Positions 49,900-58,836 of a DNA stretch of 64,000 nt are shown here, in pieces (the stretch's first letter is position 1; the number at the start of each line of letters is the position of its first letter). The notes beneath the pieces are model-generated. The model worked only from the letters and a program-made list of their open reading frames with translations. It did not search any database and was not told the DNA's origin. A program made the translations under genes and the position numbers. This stretch comes from Streptomyces sp. NRRL S-646 (GTDB lineage Bacteria > Actinomycetota > Actinomycetes > Streptomycetales > Streptomycetaceae): NCBI RefSeq assembly GCF_000720765.1, contig NZ_JODC01000011.1, positions 124,001 to 188,000 on the forward strand. Direction: 5' to 3'.

Positions 49900-50340
49900 T
49901 CAGTCGCGCGGCCGGAATACCGGCGTCCCTTCCCGGAACGCCACCTCCAGCTCGGCACCCGCCCGCAGCTCACCCGCCCCGCACCCCACCACCTCCGTCA
50001 TCATCCGCGGCCCTTCCGCCAGATCGACGACCGCGGCCACGTAGGGCGTCCGCTCGCCGAAGGGCGGCAGGTCGTTCCGGTGGACGACGGACCAGGTGTA
50101 GAGCACCGCCCGGCCGCTCGCCCGCTCCCACTGCACGTCCTCGCTCCAGCAGTGCGGGCAGAACTCGCGCGGGTAGTGGTGGGCCCGCCCGCACGCCCCG
50201 CAGCGGCGGATCAGCAGCCTGCCCTCGGCGGCCGCGTCCCAGTAGGTCCGAGTGAAGGCGTCGGCCTCCGGTACGTCGAACCGAGGACCGCTCACCTCAC
50301 GGCCGGCCACTTCAGGACCGCTCGCACCACGGCCACCCAT
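49900..50340 (-). CDS. DUF35 OB-fold/zinc-ribbon protein, second copy
   Basis: A 146-aa protein. The zinc knuckle is CGACGRAHHYPREFCPHC (about 47-64) and the OB-fold holds VLYTWSVVHRNDLPPFGERTPYVAAVVDL. It likely binds a CoA thioester and pairs with a thiolase-like aldolase. Its ATG overlaps the DoxX stop (TGATG at 50340), so both genes are read from the promoter with the operator at 50793. The nearest unpartnered thiolase-like gene is at 43046. Confidence 0.85.
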   Translation of the reverse strand: MGGRGASGPEVAGREVSGPRFDVPEADAFTRTYWDAAAEGRLLIRRCGACGRAHHYPREFCPHCWSEDVQWERASGRAVLYTWSVVHRNDLPPFGERTPYVAAVVDLAEGPRMMTEVVGCGAGELRAGAELEVAFREGTPVFRPRD

Positions 50341-50789
50341 CAGAACAGCCCCAGCGCGCTGTCCAACGACCACGTCTGCCACGACATCCCGAACAGCGCG
50401 ACCACCGACATCAGCGCCATCATCGAGTTCTGCCCCTGCTCGGCCACGTCGTGGATCATGAGCGTGAAGTAGAGGACATTCAGCAGCAGCCCTCCGACCA
50501 GCGCGACCGGGCTCAGGAACCCGACGACCAGCCCCAGCCCGACCGCCAACTCCGCGTACACCACGACGTACGCCATCGTCCGCGGGCGCGGCGCCACCAT
50601 GACCTCGAAGCCCGACCGTACGGCGTTCCAGCGGTGCTTCGCCGCGATGCCCGCCGCCCACGCGATCCCGGTCCCGCGCTCGAACCAGGCCTTCCGGTCC
50701 TTGTGCCGCCAGCTTTCCAGCCACCACAGCCCGAGTCCTATGCGCAGCACGGCCAGCCATTCCGCGCCCGTGAGCCAGATCGCATCCAT
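50340..50789 (-). CDS. DoxX family membrane protein
   Basis: A 149-aa protein with four hydrophobic helices, including AEWLAVLRIGLGLWWLESW, YVVVYAELAVGLGLVVGFLSP and ALVGGLLLNVLYFTLMIHD. DoxX proteins are quinone- or redox-linked membrane subunits, but function outside thiosulfate oxidation is unclear. ATG 50789 is only 3 nt from the operator (50793-50809), and no ribosome binding site fits between, so the message is probably leaderless. It is coupled to the DUF35 gene. Confidence 0.8.
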   Translation of the reverse strand: MDAIWLTGAEWLAVLRIGLGLWWLESWRHKDRKAWFERGTGIAWAAGIAAKHRWNAVRSGFEVMVAPRPRTMAYVVVYAELAVGLGLVVGFLSPVALVGGLLLNVLYFTLMIHDVAEQGQNSMMALMSVVALFGMSWQTWSLDSALGLF

Positions 50790-50792
50790 GAA

Positions 50793-50809
50793 TCTGACGG
50801 TACGTCAGA
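50793..50809. promoter_or_regulatory. 17-bp regulon operator, copy 8 (perfect palindrome)
   Basis: TCTGACG-GTA-CGTCAGA is perfect in both arms. It is 3 nt from the DoxX ATG. With copy 1 it is the best match to consensus. Confidence 0.85.
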
Positions 50810-50973
50810 TAGCGCGTTCCCGGAAGTGCCGTACACCTCCCGCGAACCCCGTCAGAAGCTGTGCGGCCGCCATGAAACTGTGCGTCCCCCATGAATACCC
50901 ACGGATTGTTGGCAATTTTGTCGGCATGCTCGCTACCTTCGCAGCCGCAGCCAAACACCGAGGGAGTCGAACC

Positions 50974-52617
50974 GTGAAGCACAGGGCAGTGAAGCGCAGG
51001 ACCGTAGTGATGGGCATCGGCGCAACCGCCGGCGTCGCCGCGGCCGGGGGCATCGCCCTCAGCGCCCAGGCGTCAGGCAACTCGCCGTCGTCAGCGTCGT
51101 CCGCGTCCCCCTCGGACTCGCTGGTCTTCGACCCGGACGGCTACACGAAGCTCACGACGACCGTCACGGACACCGACGGCAACGACCACTCCGTGACGTA
51201 TCACTTCTGGAAGGCGATCACGTACGTCGCCAAGCCGGTGGACGCGACCTACCAGTCGCTCATCGTCAGCGCGCCCGTCGAGATCGACGGCAAGACGGTC
51301 GACCCGACGAACGCGCCGATCCTGTTCGCGAACTCCGTCGGCGGCTACATGCCGTCCTCCGTGGCGGACGCCACCGGGGTCGGCGCCGGGGGCATGGACG
51401 GCGGCGGTGGCATGCCGAGCGGCGCGCCGACCGGGAGTGCCGCGCCCAGCGCCTCCGCCCCCAACGCGAACGGCAACACCAACGCCACCGGCGGCGCCAC
51501 GGCCTCCAACCAGCTGCTGGCCCTCGCCGCCGGATACGTCGTGATCGAGCCCGGCGCCCGCGGCCGTACCCTCAAGAACTCCTCCGGCGAGTACTACGGC
51601 ACCGCCCCGGCCGCCATCGTCGACCTCAAGGCGGCCGTGAGGTATGTGAAGTCCAACAAGGGGCGCATACCCGGCAACGTCGACCGGATCGTGTCGGCGG
51701 GCACCAGCGCAGGCGGCGCCCTGTCCTCCCTGCTCGGCGCGTCCGGCGACAGTCCGGTCTACGAGAAGTACCTCAGGGAACTCGGCGCCGCCGACGTCTC
51801 CGACGCGATCTTCGCGGTCGGCGCCTGGTGCCCGATCACCGACCTGGAGCACGCGGACGGCGCCTACGAGTGGAACTGGGGCACCAACGTCACCCAGTCC
51901 ACCGGCAAGGTCGTCGACCAGACGGTGTCGAAGGAGCTGCGGGCCCAGTTCGCCGAGTACCAGGCGAAGTTGAGGCTGCACGGCCTGAAGGGTTCCGGCT
52001 TCGGTGCGCTCACTGCCCGCAACTACGACGAGTACCTGGTCAAGCAGTACCTTGAGCCGTCGGCGACCAAGTACCTGACCGCCCTGTCGGACTCGGACCG
52101 CGCGACCTACCTCGCCAAGAACACCTTCATCACCTGGTCGGGCGGCAAGGCCACCTTCACCTGGGACGACTTCCTCACCCACGTGGGCGCCCGCAAGAAG
52201 ACCACCCCGGCCTTCGACGCCTTCGATCTGTCCGCCGGCGAGAACAACCTGTTCGGCGCGGGGACGACCGAGAACCGTCACTTCACCGCCTACAGCGCCA
52301 AGAACGACACCACCGGGCTCAGCAGCAAGCGCGTCGCCGCCGACATCCCCGAGAAGCTGCACCTGATGAACCCCATGTACCACCTGGTGGAGAAGGTCAA
52401 CGGGCGGCGCTCGAAGCACTGGTGGATCCGCCTCGGCACCAACGACTCCGACACCTCGCACGTCATCTCCGCCAACCTTGCCGCCGCCGCGGCGGGTCTC
52501 GGCGACGAGGTCAACCACCTCTACTACTGGGACGAGGGCCACGGCGCCAACACCGACCCCGGCGACTTCATCACCTGGATCGCCAAGGTGACGGGCCACA
52601 AGGGCCCGAAGAAGTAG
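50974..52617 (+). CDS. Tat-exported alpha/beta-hydrolase-fold protein (tannase/feruloyl esterase-like)
   Basis: A 547-aa secreted enzyme. The N-terminus VKHRAVKRRTVVMGIGATAGVAAAGGIALSAQA carries a twin-arginine and a hydrophobic core, so it is Tat-dependent. Catalytic Ser245 is in GTSAGGALS; an Asp and the His in DEGHGANTD near residue 530 complete a plausible triad. An Ala/Gly/Asn/Pro-rich insertion (residues 135-176) is unusual and probably a flexible loop. Related proteins are subtype-B tannase-like esterases; the substrate is unknown. GTG 50974 has AGGGAG 7 nt upstream. A terminator follows directly. Confidence 0.75.
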   Translation: MKHRAVKRRTVVMGIGATAGVAAAGGIALSAQASGNSPSSASSASPSDSLVFDPDGYTKLTTTVTDTDGNDHSVTYHFWKAITYVAKPVDATYQSLIVSAPVEIDGKTVDPTNAPILFANSVGGYMPSSVADATGVGAGGMDGGGGMPSGAPTGSAAPSASAPNANGNTNATGGATASNQLLALAAGYVVIEPGARGRTLKNSSGEYYGTAPAAIVDLKAAVRYVKSNKGRIPGNVDRIVSAGTSAGGALSSLLGASGDSPVYEKYLRELGAADVSDAIFAVGAWCPITDLEHADGAYEWNWGTNVTQSTGKVVDQTVSKELRAQFAEYQAKLRLHGLKGSGFGALTARNYDEYLVKQYLEPSATKYLTALSDSDRATYLAKNTFITWSGGKATFTWDDFLTHVGARKKTTPAFDAFDLSAGENNLFGAGTTENRHFTAYSAKNDTTGLSSKRVAADIPEKLHLMNPMYHLVEKVNGRRSKHWWIRLGTNDSDTSHVISANLAAAAAGLGDEVNHLYYWDEGHGANTDPGDFITWIAKVTGHKGPKK

Positions 52618-52619
52618 GC

Positions 52620-52640
52620 CCGCGGGCAGCAGGCCCGCGG
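52620..52640 (+). terminator. terminator after the Tat hydrolase
   Basis: CCGCGGGC-AGCAG-GCCCGCGG starts 3 bp after the stop codon. It is an 8-bp GC-only stem. Confidence 0.75.
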
Positions 52641-52783
52641 CCGGTGGGGCTTCCCCGTACGGCCACAACCAGGTGTCCTACGCCACAAGCCCCACCCACT
52701 ACTCATACACGCGTGATCAATCCGCAACCAATTCCCCTCTTGACCGAGACCCATCAACCCGGTGCGTGATTACGCTCGCGCAC

Positions 52784-53971
52784 ATGGCCGACTCCACACC
52801 GCCCGCGAGCCCCTCGGGGCGCCCCGTCTACGTGATCGGCGGCGGCCCGGCCGGGCTCTCCGCCGCATACGCGCTGCGGGCCCGGGGCATACGCGCGGTC
52901 GTCCTGGAGAAGTCCGACCAGGTGGGTGCGGCCTGGCGGCGGCACTACGACCGCCTGCACCTGCACACCACCCGCCGCCTGTCCGCTCTGCCCGGACTGC
53001 CGATACCGCGCCGCTTCGGACGCTGGGTCTCCCGGGACGACGTGGTGCGCTACCTGGAGAAGTACGCGGAGGTCCACGAACTGGAGATCGTCACCGGCGT
53101 CGAGGTCTCCCGCGTCGAACGCACCCCCGACGGCGACGGCTGGCTGCTGCACGCCACGGGCGGCCGCGAACTGACCGGCGCCGCGGTCGTGGTCGCCACC
53201 GGCTACAACCACACGCCGTACATCCCCGACTGGGCCGGACTCGAGAAGTACTCCGGCGACTTCGTCCATGCCGGCGAGTACCGCAGCCCCGCGCCCTACG
53301 CCGGCCGCGACGTCCTCGTCGTCGGCGTCGGCAACACCGGCGCCGAGATCGCCGTGGACCTGGTGGAGGGCGGCGCCTCGCGGGTGCGGCTGTCGGTGCG
53401 GACGGCTCCGCACATCGTGCGGCGCTCGACCGCCGGATGGGCCGCCCAGTACACGGGTGTGCTGGTACGGCGGCTGCCGACCGGGCTCGTCGACCGGCTC
53501 GCGCGGCCGATGGCGAAGCTGAGCGTCCCCGACCTCTCCGCGCAGGGGCTGCCCCGCCCCGACACCGGGCTGTACAGCAGGGTCAAGGAGGGCGCGATCC
53601 CGGTGCAGGACGTCGGTCTCATCGACGCGGTCCGCAAGGGGCGGGTCGAAGTCGTCGCCGCCGTCGACGGCTTCGAGGACGGCAAGGTCGTCCTCACCGA
53701 CGGCACCCGTGTCTCACCGGAGGCCGTCGTCGCCGCCACCGGATACGTCCGCGCCCTGGAAGGCCTCGTCGGCCACCTCGACGTGCTCGACGACCGGGGC
53801 AGACCCGTGGCGCACGGCGCCCGCACTCCGCAGCAGGCCCCCGGCCTGTACTTCACCGGCTTCACCACCCCCATCAGCGGCACCCTCCGCGAGGTGGCGA
53901 TGGACTCCGAGAAGATCGCGAAGACCATCGTGAAGAACGGCGGGGTCGCGCTCTCCCGTCTGCCCGGATGA
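52784..53971 (+). CDS. flavin-containing monooxygenase-like NAD(P)-dependent oxidoreductase
   Basis: A 395-aa protein with two dinucleotide folds. The FAD motif is VYVIGGGPAGLSAAYAL and the NAD(P) motif is VLVVGVGNTGAEIAVDL; the central WRRHYDRLHLHTT and ATGYNHTPYIPDW fit FMO/YUCCA-like proteins. It may hydroxylate or oxidise a small molecule. ATG 52784 lies downstream of an alternative GTG at 52765. A promoter must lie in the 143 bp after the terminator. No regulon palindrome is present. Confidence 0.8.
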   Translation: MADSTPPASPSGRPVYVIGGGPAGLSAAYALRARGIRAVVLEKSDQVGAAWRRHYDRLHLHTTRRLSALPGLPIPRRFGRWVSRDDVVRYLEKYAEVHELEIVTGVEVSRVERTPDGDGWLLHATGGRELTGAAVVVATGYNHTPYIPDWAGLEKYSGDFVHAGEYRSPAPYAGRDVLVVGVGNTGAEIAVDLVEGGASRVRLSVRTAPHIVRRSTAGWAAQYTGVLVRRLPTGLVDRLARPMAKLSVPDLSAQGLPRPDTGLYSRVKEGAIPVQDVGLIDAVRKGRVEVVAAVDGFEDGKVVLTDGTRVSPEAVVAATGYVRALEGLVGHLDVLDDRGRPVAHGARTPQQAPGLYFTGFTTPISGTLREVAMDSEKIAKTIVKNGGVALSRLPG

Positions 53972-54136
53972 CGTAGAAGCGCTCAACCCCCTACAAACCC
54001 TCAACTCCCTTCCGCGGAACTCTTGTTACGCATGAGTCAGATGTGGCGGGAGCGTTGAAGCGTGCCGCCGTTCGGGGCCAGAATCTGAACACTGCTCACT
54101 TTCTGGCTCCACACTCTCTCCACACGGAGGACGCAC

Positions 54137-55642
54137 GTGGCACGCGAAAGACAGCACCACCCGCAAGCCCTCTCCCGCCGCTCCCTGCTCGGCGGTGCCG
54201 CCGCCGCTGCCGGAGCCGTCACCCTCACCGGCACCGCCGCCGGTACGGCGTCCGCGGCCTCCACCCGGGATGTGGATGTCGCGATAATCGGCGGCGGCCT
54301 CGCCGGACTGACCGCCGCTCGCGACCTGGTGGCCGGCGGCAAGACGGTCGCCGTCCTGGAGGCCCGCGACCGCGTGGGCGGCCGGGTCGTCAACCTGTCC
54401 CTGGCGGGCGGCGGTTTCTCCGAGGGCGGCGGCGAGTTCATCGGCCCCACCCAGGACCGCATCAAGGCCCTCGCCGACTCCCTGGGTGTCGCCACCTTCA
54501 CGACGTACAACACCGGCAAGAACCTCCTCTACAAGGACGGAACCCGGACCCCCTACGCCACCGACGGCATCCTCGGCTCGGTCCCGCCCGTCGACGCGGC
54601 CGGCCTCGCCAACGCAGCGATCGTGCAGGCGTCGTTGGACGACATGGCCAAGCAGGTCCCGGTCGACGCGCCCTGGACCGCCGCCAAGGCCGCCGAGTGG
54701 GACAAGCAGACCTTCGAGAGCTGGCTGAACGCCAACGCCGTGATCCCGTCGGCCAAGTTCCTCCTGGACGTGGCCTGCACCTCGATCTTCTCGGCGCAGC
54801 CCCGGGAGCTCTCCCTCCTCTTCGTGCTCTTCTACATCGCCGCCGCGGGCAACGAGTCCAACGCCGGCACCCTGGAGCGCCTCACCGACACCGCGAACGG
54901 CGCCCAGGAGTCCCGCTTCGTCGGTGGCTCCCAGCAGGTGCCGATCAAGCTGGCCGCCACGCTCGGCGACCGGGTGGTGCTGAGTGCGCCGGTGCGGTCG
55001 ATCGCGCAGTCGGGCGGCAAGTACGTGGTGACCGCGGACGGGGTGACGGTGACGGCCAAGAAGGTCGTGGTCGCCGTACCGCCGCCACTGGCCGCGCGCA
55101 TCACCTTCGATCCACTGCTGCCGGCCTCGCGGGACCAGCTGAGCCAGCGGCTGCCGATGGGCTCGATCGGCAAGGCGATCGCGGTCTACGACACCCCCTT
55201 CTGGCGGGCCGACGGCCTCAACGGCCAGGTCGTCAGCGACTCCGGCGTGGTCCGCTCGACGTTCGACAACTCACCGCCCGACGCCTCCTACGGCGCTCTG
55301 ATGGGCTTCATCGAGGCCGACGAGATGCGGGCGTACGACGCGTCGAGCGTCGCCGAGGTCAAGGCCGCCGTGCTCAAGGACTACGTCAACTACTTCGGCG
55401 ACAAGGCCAAGTCGCCCACCTCCTTCGTGCTGCAGCGCTGGGACAACGAGGGCTTCTCCCGCGGCGGCCCGGTCGCCTACGCCCCGCCCGGCGTCCTGAC
55501 CGAGTACGGAGCCGCCCTGCGCAGGCCGGTCGGCGGCATCCACTGGGCGGGCACCGAGACCTCCACGTACTGGAACGGGTACATGGACGGGGCCGTGCGG
55601 TCGGGGGAGCGGGTGGCCAAGGAAGTGCTCGCGGAGCTGTGA
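54137..55642 (+). CDS. flavin monoamine oxidase family protein, Tat-exported
   Basis: A 501-aa FAD enzyme. The Tat signal SRRSLLGGAAAAAGAVTLTG is at about 13-32. The mature part starts DVDVAIIGGGLAGLTAARDL (FAD motif) and includes EARDRVGGRVV and the C-terminal GGIHWAGTETSTYWNGYMDGAVRSGERVA, typical of amine oxidases. It would oxidise an amine outside the membrane and make H2O2. It starts at GTG 54137. It stands alone; a short hairpin (55654-55670) follows. Confidence 0.85.
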   Translation: MARERQHHPQALSRRSLLGGAAAAAGAVTLTGTAAGTASAASTRDVDVAIIGGGLAGLTAARDLVAGGKTVAVLEARDRVGGRVVNLSLAGGGFSEGGGEFIGPTQDRIKALADSLGVATFTTYNTGKNLLYKDGTRTPYATDGILGSVPPVDAAGLANAAIVQASLDDMAKQVPVDAPWTAAKAAEWDKQTFESWLNANAVIPSAKFLLDVACTSIFSAQPRELSLLFVLFYIAAAGNESNAGTLERLTDTANGAQESRFVGGSQQVPIKLAATLGDRVVLSAPVRSIAQSGGKYVVTADGVTVTAKKVVVAVPPPLAARITFDPLLPASRDQLSQRLPMGSIGKAIAVYDTPFWRADGLNGQVVSDSGVVRSTFDNSPPDASYGALMGFIEADEMRAYDASSVAEVKAAVLKDYVNYFGDKAKSPTSFVLQRWDNEGFSRGGPVAYAPPGVLTEYGAALRRPVGGIHWAGTETSTYWNGYMDGAVRSGERVAKEVLAEL

Positions 55643-55714
55643 CAGGCCCTGCCGGAAGCGGCCGGCTTCCCGGTCGGGCTTGCCTGTCCGTTCAACTTTG
55701 CGTGCACAGCCGTT

Positions 55715-55731
55715 CCTGACATGGCGTCAGT
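55715..55731. promoter_or_regulatory. 17-bp regulon operator, copy 9
   Basis: CCTGACA-TGG-CGTCAGT keeps CTGAC/GTCAG arms. It is 24 bp from copy 10, both ahead of the acyl-CoA ligase gene. Confidence 0.65.
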
Positions 55732-55738
55732 TCAGTAA

Positions 55739-55755
55739 TCTGACAGAGCGTCAGT
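55739..55755. promoter_or_regulatory. 17-bp regulon operator, copy 10
   Basis: TCTGACA-GAG-CGTCAGT lies 33 bp before ATG 55789. Tandem sites recall copies 2-3 and 5-6. Confidence 0.7.
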
Positions 55756-55788
55756 TATTGGCTGTCTCTCAGAGGAGCGGGCGGACCG

Positions 55789-58014
55789 ATGCTTGGATCA
55801 ACCCACGGCACCCTCACCACCGACTCCCGCCGGGCCCGGGTCATCGCCTGTGGCGAGCAACCCGGGCCCGCCGTCCACGGCAGGCCCGCCGAGGCCGACG
55901 ACCTCGACGTCAGCGGCCTGCCCCTGTACGCCGACGTACCCGATCTGGACCGGTTCTTCCGGCCCGGGTCCGTCGCCGTGGTCGGCGCCTCGGACACCGA
56001 GGGGCGGCCCAACACCGGCATCACCCGGCAGCTGGTGGCCTGGGCCGAACGGGTCGGGGCACGGCTGCACCCCGTCCACCCGAGCCGTCCGTCCGTCTTC
56101 GGCATACCCTGCTCCCCTTCCGTCGCCGACCTGCCCGAGCAGGTCGATCTCGCCGTACTGCTGATCGCCGATCCGCTTCCGGTGCTCGAGGAACTGGCCG
56201 AGGCCAAGGTGAAGTTCGCGGTCGTCTTCGCCTCCGGGTTCGCGGAGACCGGTGCGGAGGGTGCGGCCGCGCAGGAGCGCCTGACGGCGGCCGTGCGGCG
56301 TTCCGGGATGCGGCTGCTCGGACCCAACACCAACCTCAACGCCTTCGAGCGGTTCCGGGACGACCTCGACGGACCGGCCATCGCGCTCATCACCCAGTCC
56401 GGCCACCAGGGCCGGCCCGTCTTCTCCCTCCAGGAGCTCGGCATCCGGCTCTCCCACTGGGCGCCCACCGGCAACGAGGCCGACCTGGAGACCGCCGACT
56501 TCATCTCCTACTTCGCCGAGCAGCCCGAGGTCGGCGCCATCGCCTGCTACGTCGAGGGGCTGAAGGACGGCCGGTCCTTCCTGCTCGCCGCCGACCGGGC
56601 CGCCCGGCGCGGGGTGCCGGTCGTCGCGGTCAAGGTGGGCCGCACCGAGACGGGCGCCCGCACCGCCGCCTCGCACACCGGCAAGCTGACCGGCGCGGAC
56701 ACGGTGGTGGACGCGGCGATGCGGCAGTTCGGTGTGATCCGCGTGGACGGGCTCGACGAACTCCAGGACACCGCGGCCCTGTTGGCCCGCGCCCGGCCGC
56801 CGCGCGCGGACGGCGTAGTCGTCTATTCGATCTCTGGCGGCACGGGCGCGCACTTCGCCGACCTGGCGACCGAGGCGGGGCTGCGGCTGCCGGTCCTCTC
56901 TGAGGCCAAGCAGGCCGAGCTGCACGAGTGGATACCGGACTACCTGAGCGTGGCCAACCCGGTCGACAACGGCGGGCATCCGGTCGGCGACTGGCGCGGG
57001 CGGAAGATCATCGACGCGATCCTGGACGACCCTGAGGTGGGCGTCCTGATCTGCCCGATCACGGGGCCCTTCCCTCCCCTCAGCGACAAGCTCGTCCAGG
57101 ACCTGGTGGACGCCGCCGAGCGGACGGACAAGCTGGTCTGCGTCGTGTGGGGCTCCCCGGTCGGCACCGAACCGGCCTACCGCGAGGTCCTCCTCGGCTC
57201 CTTGCGGGTGGCCACCTTCCGCACCGTCGCGAACTGCATCACCGCCGTCCGCGCCTACCTCGACCACCACCGCTTCACCACCGGCTACCGCTCCCCCTTC
57301 GACGAGGCCCCCCGCACCACCTCGCCCTCCTTCCGCAAGGCGCAGGCACTGATGCGCCCGGGCCGGCAGCTCAGCGAACACGCGGCGAAACAGCTCCTGC
57401 GGGCGTACGGGATCCGCGTGCCGCGCGAGCAGTTGGTGACCAGCGCGGCAGCGGCCGTACGCGCGGCGAGCCTGGTGGGCTACCCGGTGGTGATGAAGGC
57501 GTCCGGTGCGCAGATCGCCCACAAGACCGAGCTGGGGCTGGTGAAGATCGAGCTCACCTCCGCCAGCCAGGTCCGTGACGCCTACCGGGAGCTGACAGAC
57601 ATCGCGCGCTACGAGGGCGTCTCCCTGGACGGCGTCCTGGTGTGCCAGATGGTCGAGCGGGGCGTGGAGATGGTCGTCGGCGTCACGCACGACGAGCTGT
57701 TCGGCCCGACCGTGACCGTCGGGCTCGGCGGAGTGCTGGTCGAGGTGCTGCACGACGTGGCCGTACGCGTGCCGCCCTTCGGTGAGGAGCAGGCCCGGGA
57801 CATGCTCTGCGACCTGCGCGGGCGGGCTCTGCTCGACGGGGTCCGGGGGCGCCCCCCGGCCGATCTCGACGCGCTCGTCGAAGTCGTCCTGCGGGTGCAG
57901 CGCATGGCACTGGAACTCGGGGACGGCCTCGCTGAGCTCGACATCAACCCGCTGATGGTGCTGCCCAGGGGGCAGGGCGCCGTGGCGCTGGACGCGCTGG
58001 CGGTGTGCCGGTGA
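55789..58014 (+). CDS. acyl-CoA ligase of the ATP-grasp (ADP-forming-like) family
   Basis: A 741-aa protein. After a short N-terminal extension, a CoA-binding domain (VAVVGASDTEGRPNTGI near residue 63) and a ligase-CoA domain (LITQSGHQGRPVFSLQELG) are followed by a C-terminal ATP-grasp domain (KQLLRAYGIRVPREQLV near residue 530, YPVVMKASGAQIAHKTELGLVK near 565). It should make an acyl-CoA thioester at the cost of ATP. AGAGGAG lies about 12 nt before ATG 55789. Its stop overlaps the enoyl-CoA hydratase start (GTGA), so they form one operon with two upstream operators. Confidence 0.85.
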   Translation: MLGSTHGTLTTDSRRARVIACGEQPGPAVHGRPAEADDLDVSGLPLYADVPDLDRFFRPGSVAVVGASDTEGRPNTGITRQLVAWAERVGARLHPVHPSRPSVFGIPCSPSVADLPEQVDLAVLLIADPLPVLEELAEAKVKFAVVFASGFAETGAEGAAAQERLTAAVRRSGMRLLGPNTNLNAFERFRDDLDGPAIALITQSGHQGRPVFSLQELGIRLSHWAPTGNEADLETADFISYFAEQPEVGAIACYVEGLKDGRSFLLAADRAARRGVPVVAVKVGRTETGARTAASHTGKLTGADTVVDAAMRQFGVIRVDGLDELQDTAALLARARPPRADGVVVYSISGGTGAHFADLATEAGLRLPVLSEAKQAELHEWIPDYLSVANPVDNGGHPVGDWRGRKIIDAILDDPEVGVLICPITGPFPPLSDKLVQDLVDAAERTDKLVCVVWGSPVGTEPAYREVLLGSLRVATFRTVANCITAVRAYLDHHRFTTGYRSPFDEAPRTTSPSFRKAQALMRPGRQLSEHAAKQLLRAYGIRVPREQLVTSAAAAVRAASLVGYPVVMKASGAQIAHKTELGLVKIELTSASQVRDAYRELTDIARYEGVSLDGVLVCQMVERGVEMVVGVTHDELFGPTVTVGLGGVLVEVLHDVAVRVPPFGEEQARDMLCDLRGRALLDGVRGRPPADLDALVEVVLRVQRMALELGDGLAELDINPLMVLPRGQGAVALDALAVCR

Positions 58015-58796
58015 GCGAGGTCCTGCAGACGACGGACGGCCAGGTCTCATACCTCACCCTCAACCGGCCGGAAGCCCTCAACGCCCTCGCTCCCGGTCAA
58101 CGCGACCGGATCATCGACCTGTTGGCCGAGGCCTCGGCGGATCCGGACGTGCGGGCGGTGGTCCTCACGGGCACGGGCCGGGGCTTCTGCGCCGGGGCCG
58201 ACCTCCGGGGAGCCTGCGTCGGCGGGGAGCGGACCCCCGGGGACGTGGCCCGCGTCCTGCGCCTGGGCGCCCAGCGCCTGATCGCCGCCGTCCTGGACTG
58301 CGAGAAGCCGGTGATCGCGGCGGTGAACGGCACGGCGGCCGGCCTCGGCGCCCATCTCGCGCTCGCCTGCGATCTCGTACTGGCCGCGGAATCGGCGAAG
58401 TTCATCGAGGTCTTCGTGCGCCGCGGGCTGGTACCGGACGGCGGGGGCGCCTTTCTCCTCCCCCGCCTGATCGGTCCGCACCGCGCCAAGGAGCTGATGT
58501 TCTTCGGCGACGCACTGTCCGCGACCGAGGCCGAACGACTGGGCCTGGTCAACCGGGTCGTCCCGGATGCCGAGTTGGACAAGACGGCCCGCGAGTGGGC
58601 GGCACGTCTCGCCACCGGCCCCACGCGCGCCCTGGCCCTCACCAAGCAGCTCGTCAACGCCTCCCTCGACAGCGACCGGGCCACGGCCTTCGCCGCCGAG
58701 GCGGCCGCACAGGAGATCAACATGACGACCGAGGACGCCCAGGAAGGCGTACGGAGCTTCGTGGAACGCAGAAGCCCCGAGTACAAGGGCCGCTGA
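58011..58796 (+). CDS. enoyl-CoA hydratase/isomerase family protein
   Basis: A 261-aa crotonase. Oxyanion segments are TGRGFCAGADLRG (about 60-72) and AAVNGTAAGLGAHLALACDLVLAA, followed by VRRGLVPDGGGAFLLPRLIG. It hydrates or isomerises an unsaturated acyl-CoA. The GTG start (58011) overlaps the ligase stop; GTG 58005 is an alternative. Coupled translation indicates a shared pathway with the ligase. Confidence 0.9.
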   Translation: MSEVLQTTDGQVSYLTLNRPEALNALAPGQRDRIIDLLAEASADPDVRAVVLTGTGRGFCAGADLRGACVGGERTPGDVARVLRLGAQRLIAAVLDCEKPVIAAVNGTAAGLGAHLALACDLVLAAESAKFIEVFVRRGLVPDGGGAFLLPRLIGPHRAKELMFFGDALSATEAERLGLVNRVVPDAELDKTAREWAARLATGPTRALALTKQLVNASLDSDRATAFAAEAAAQEINMTTEDAQEGVRSFVERRSPEYKGR

Positions 58797-58804
58797 CCTT
58801 CCCA

Positions 58805-58821
58805 TCTGACGCTCCGTCAGC
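58805..58821. promoter_or_regulatory. 17-bp regulon operator, copy 11
   Basis: TCTGACG-CTC-CGTCAGC has a single mismatch in the outer base. It lies 15 bp before the flavin reductase ATG, only 9 bp after the hydratase stop. Confidence 0.8.
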
Positions 58822-58836
58822 TTCAATGGAGGGGTG

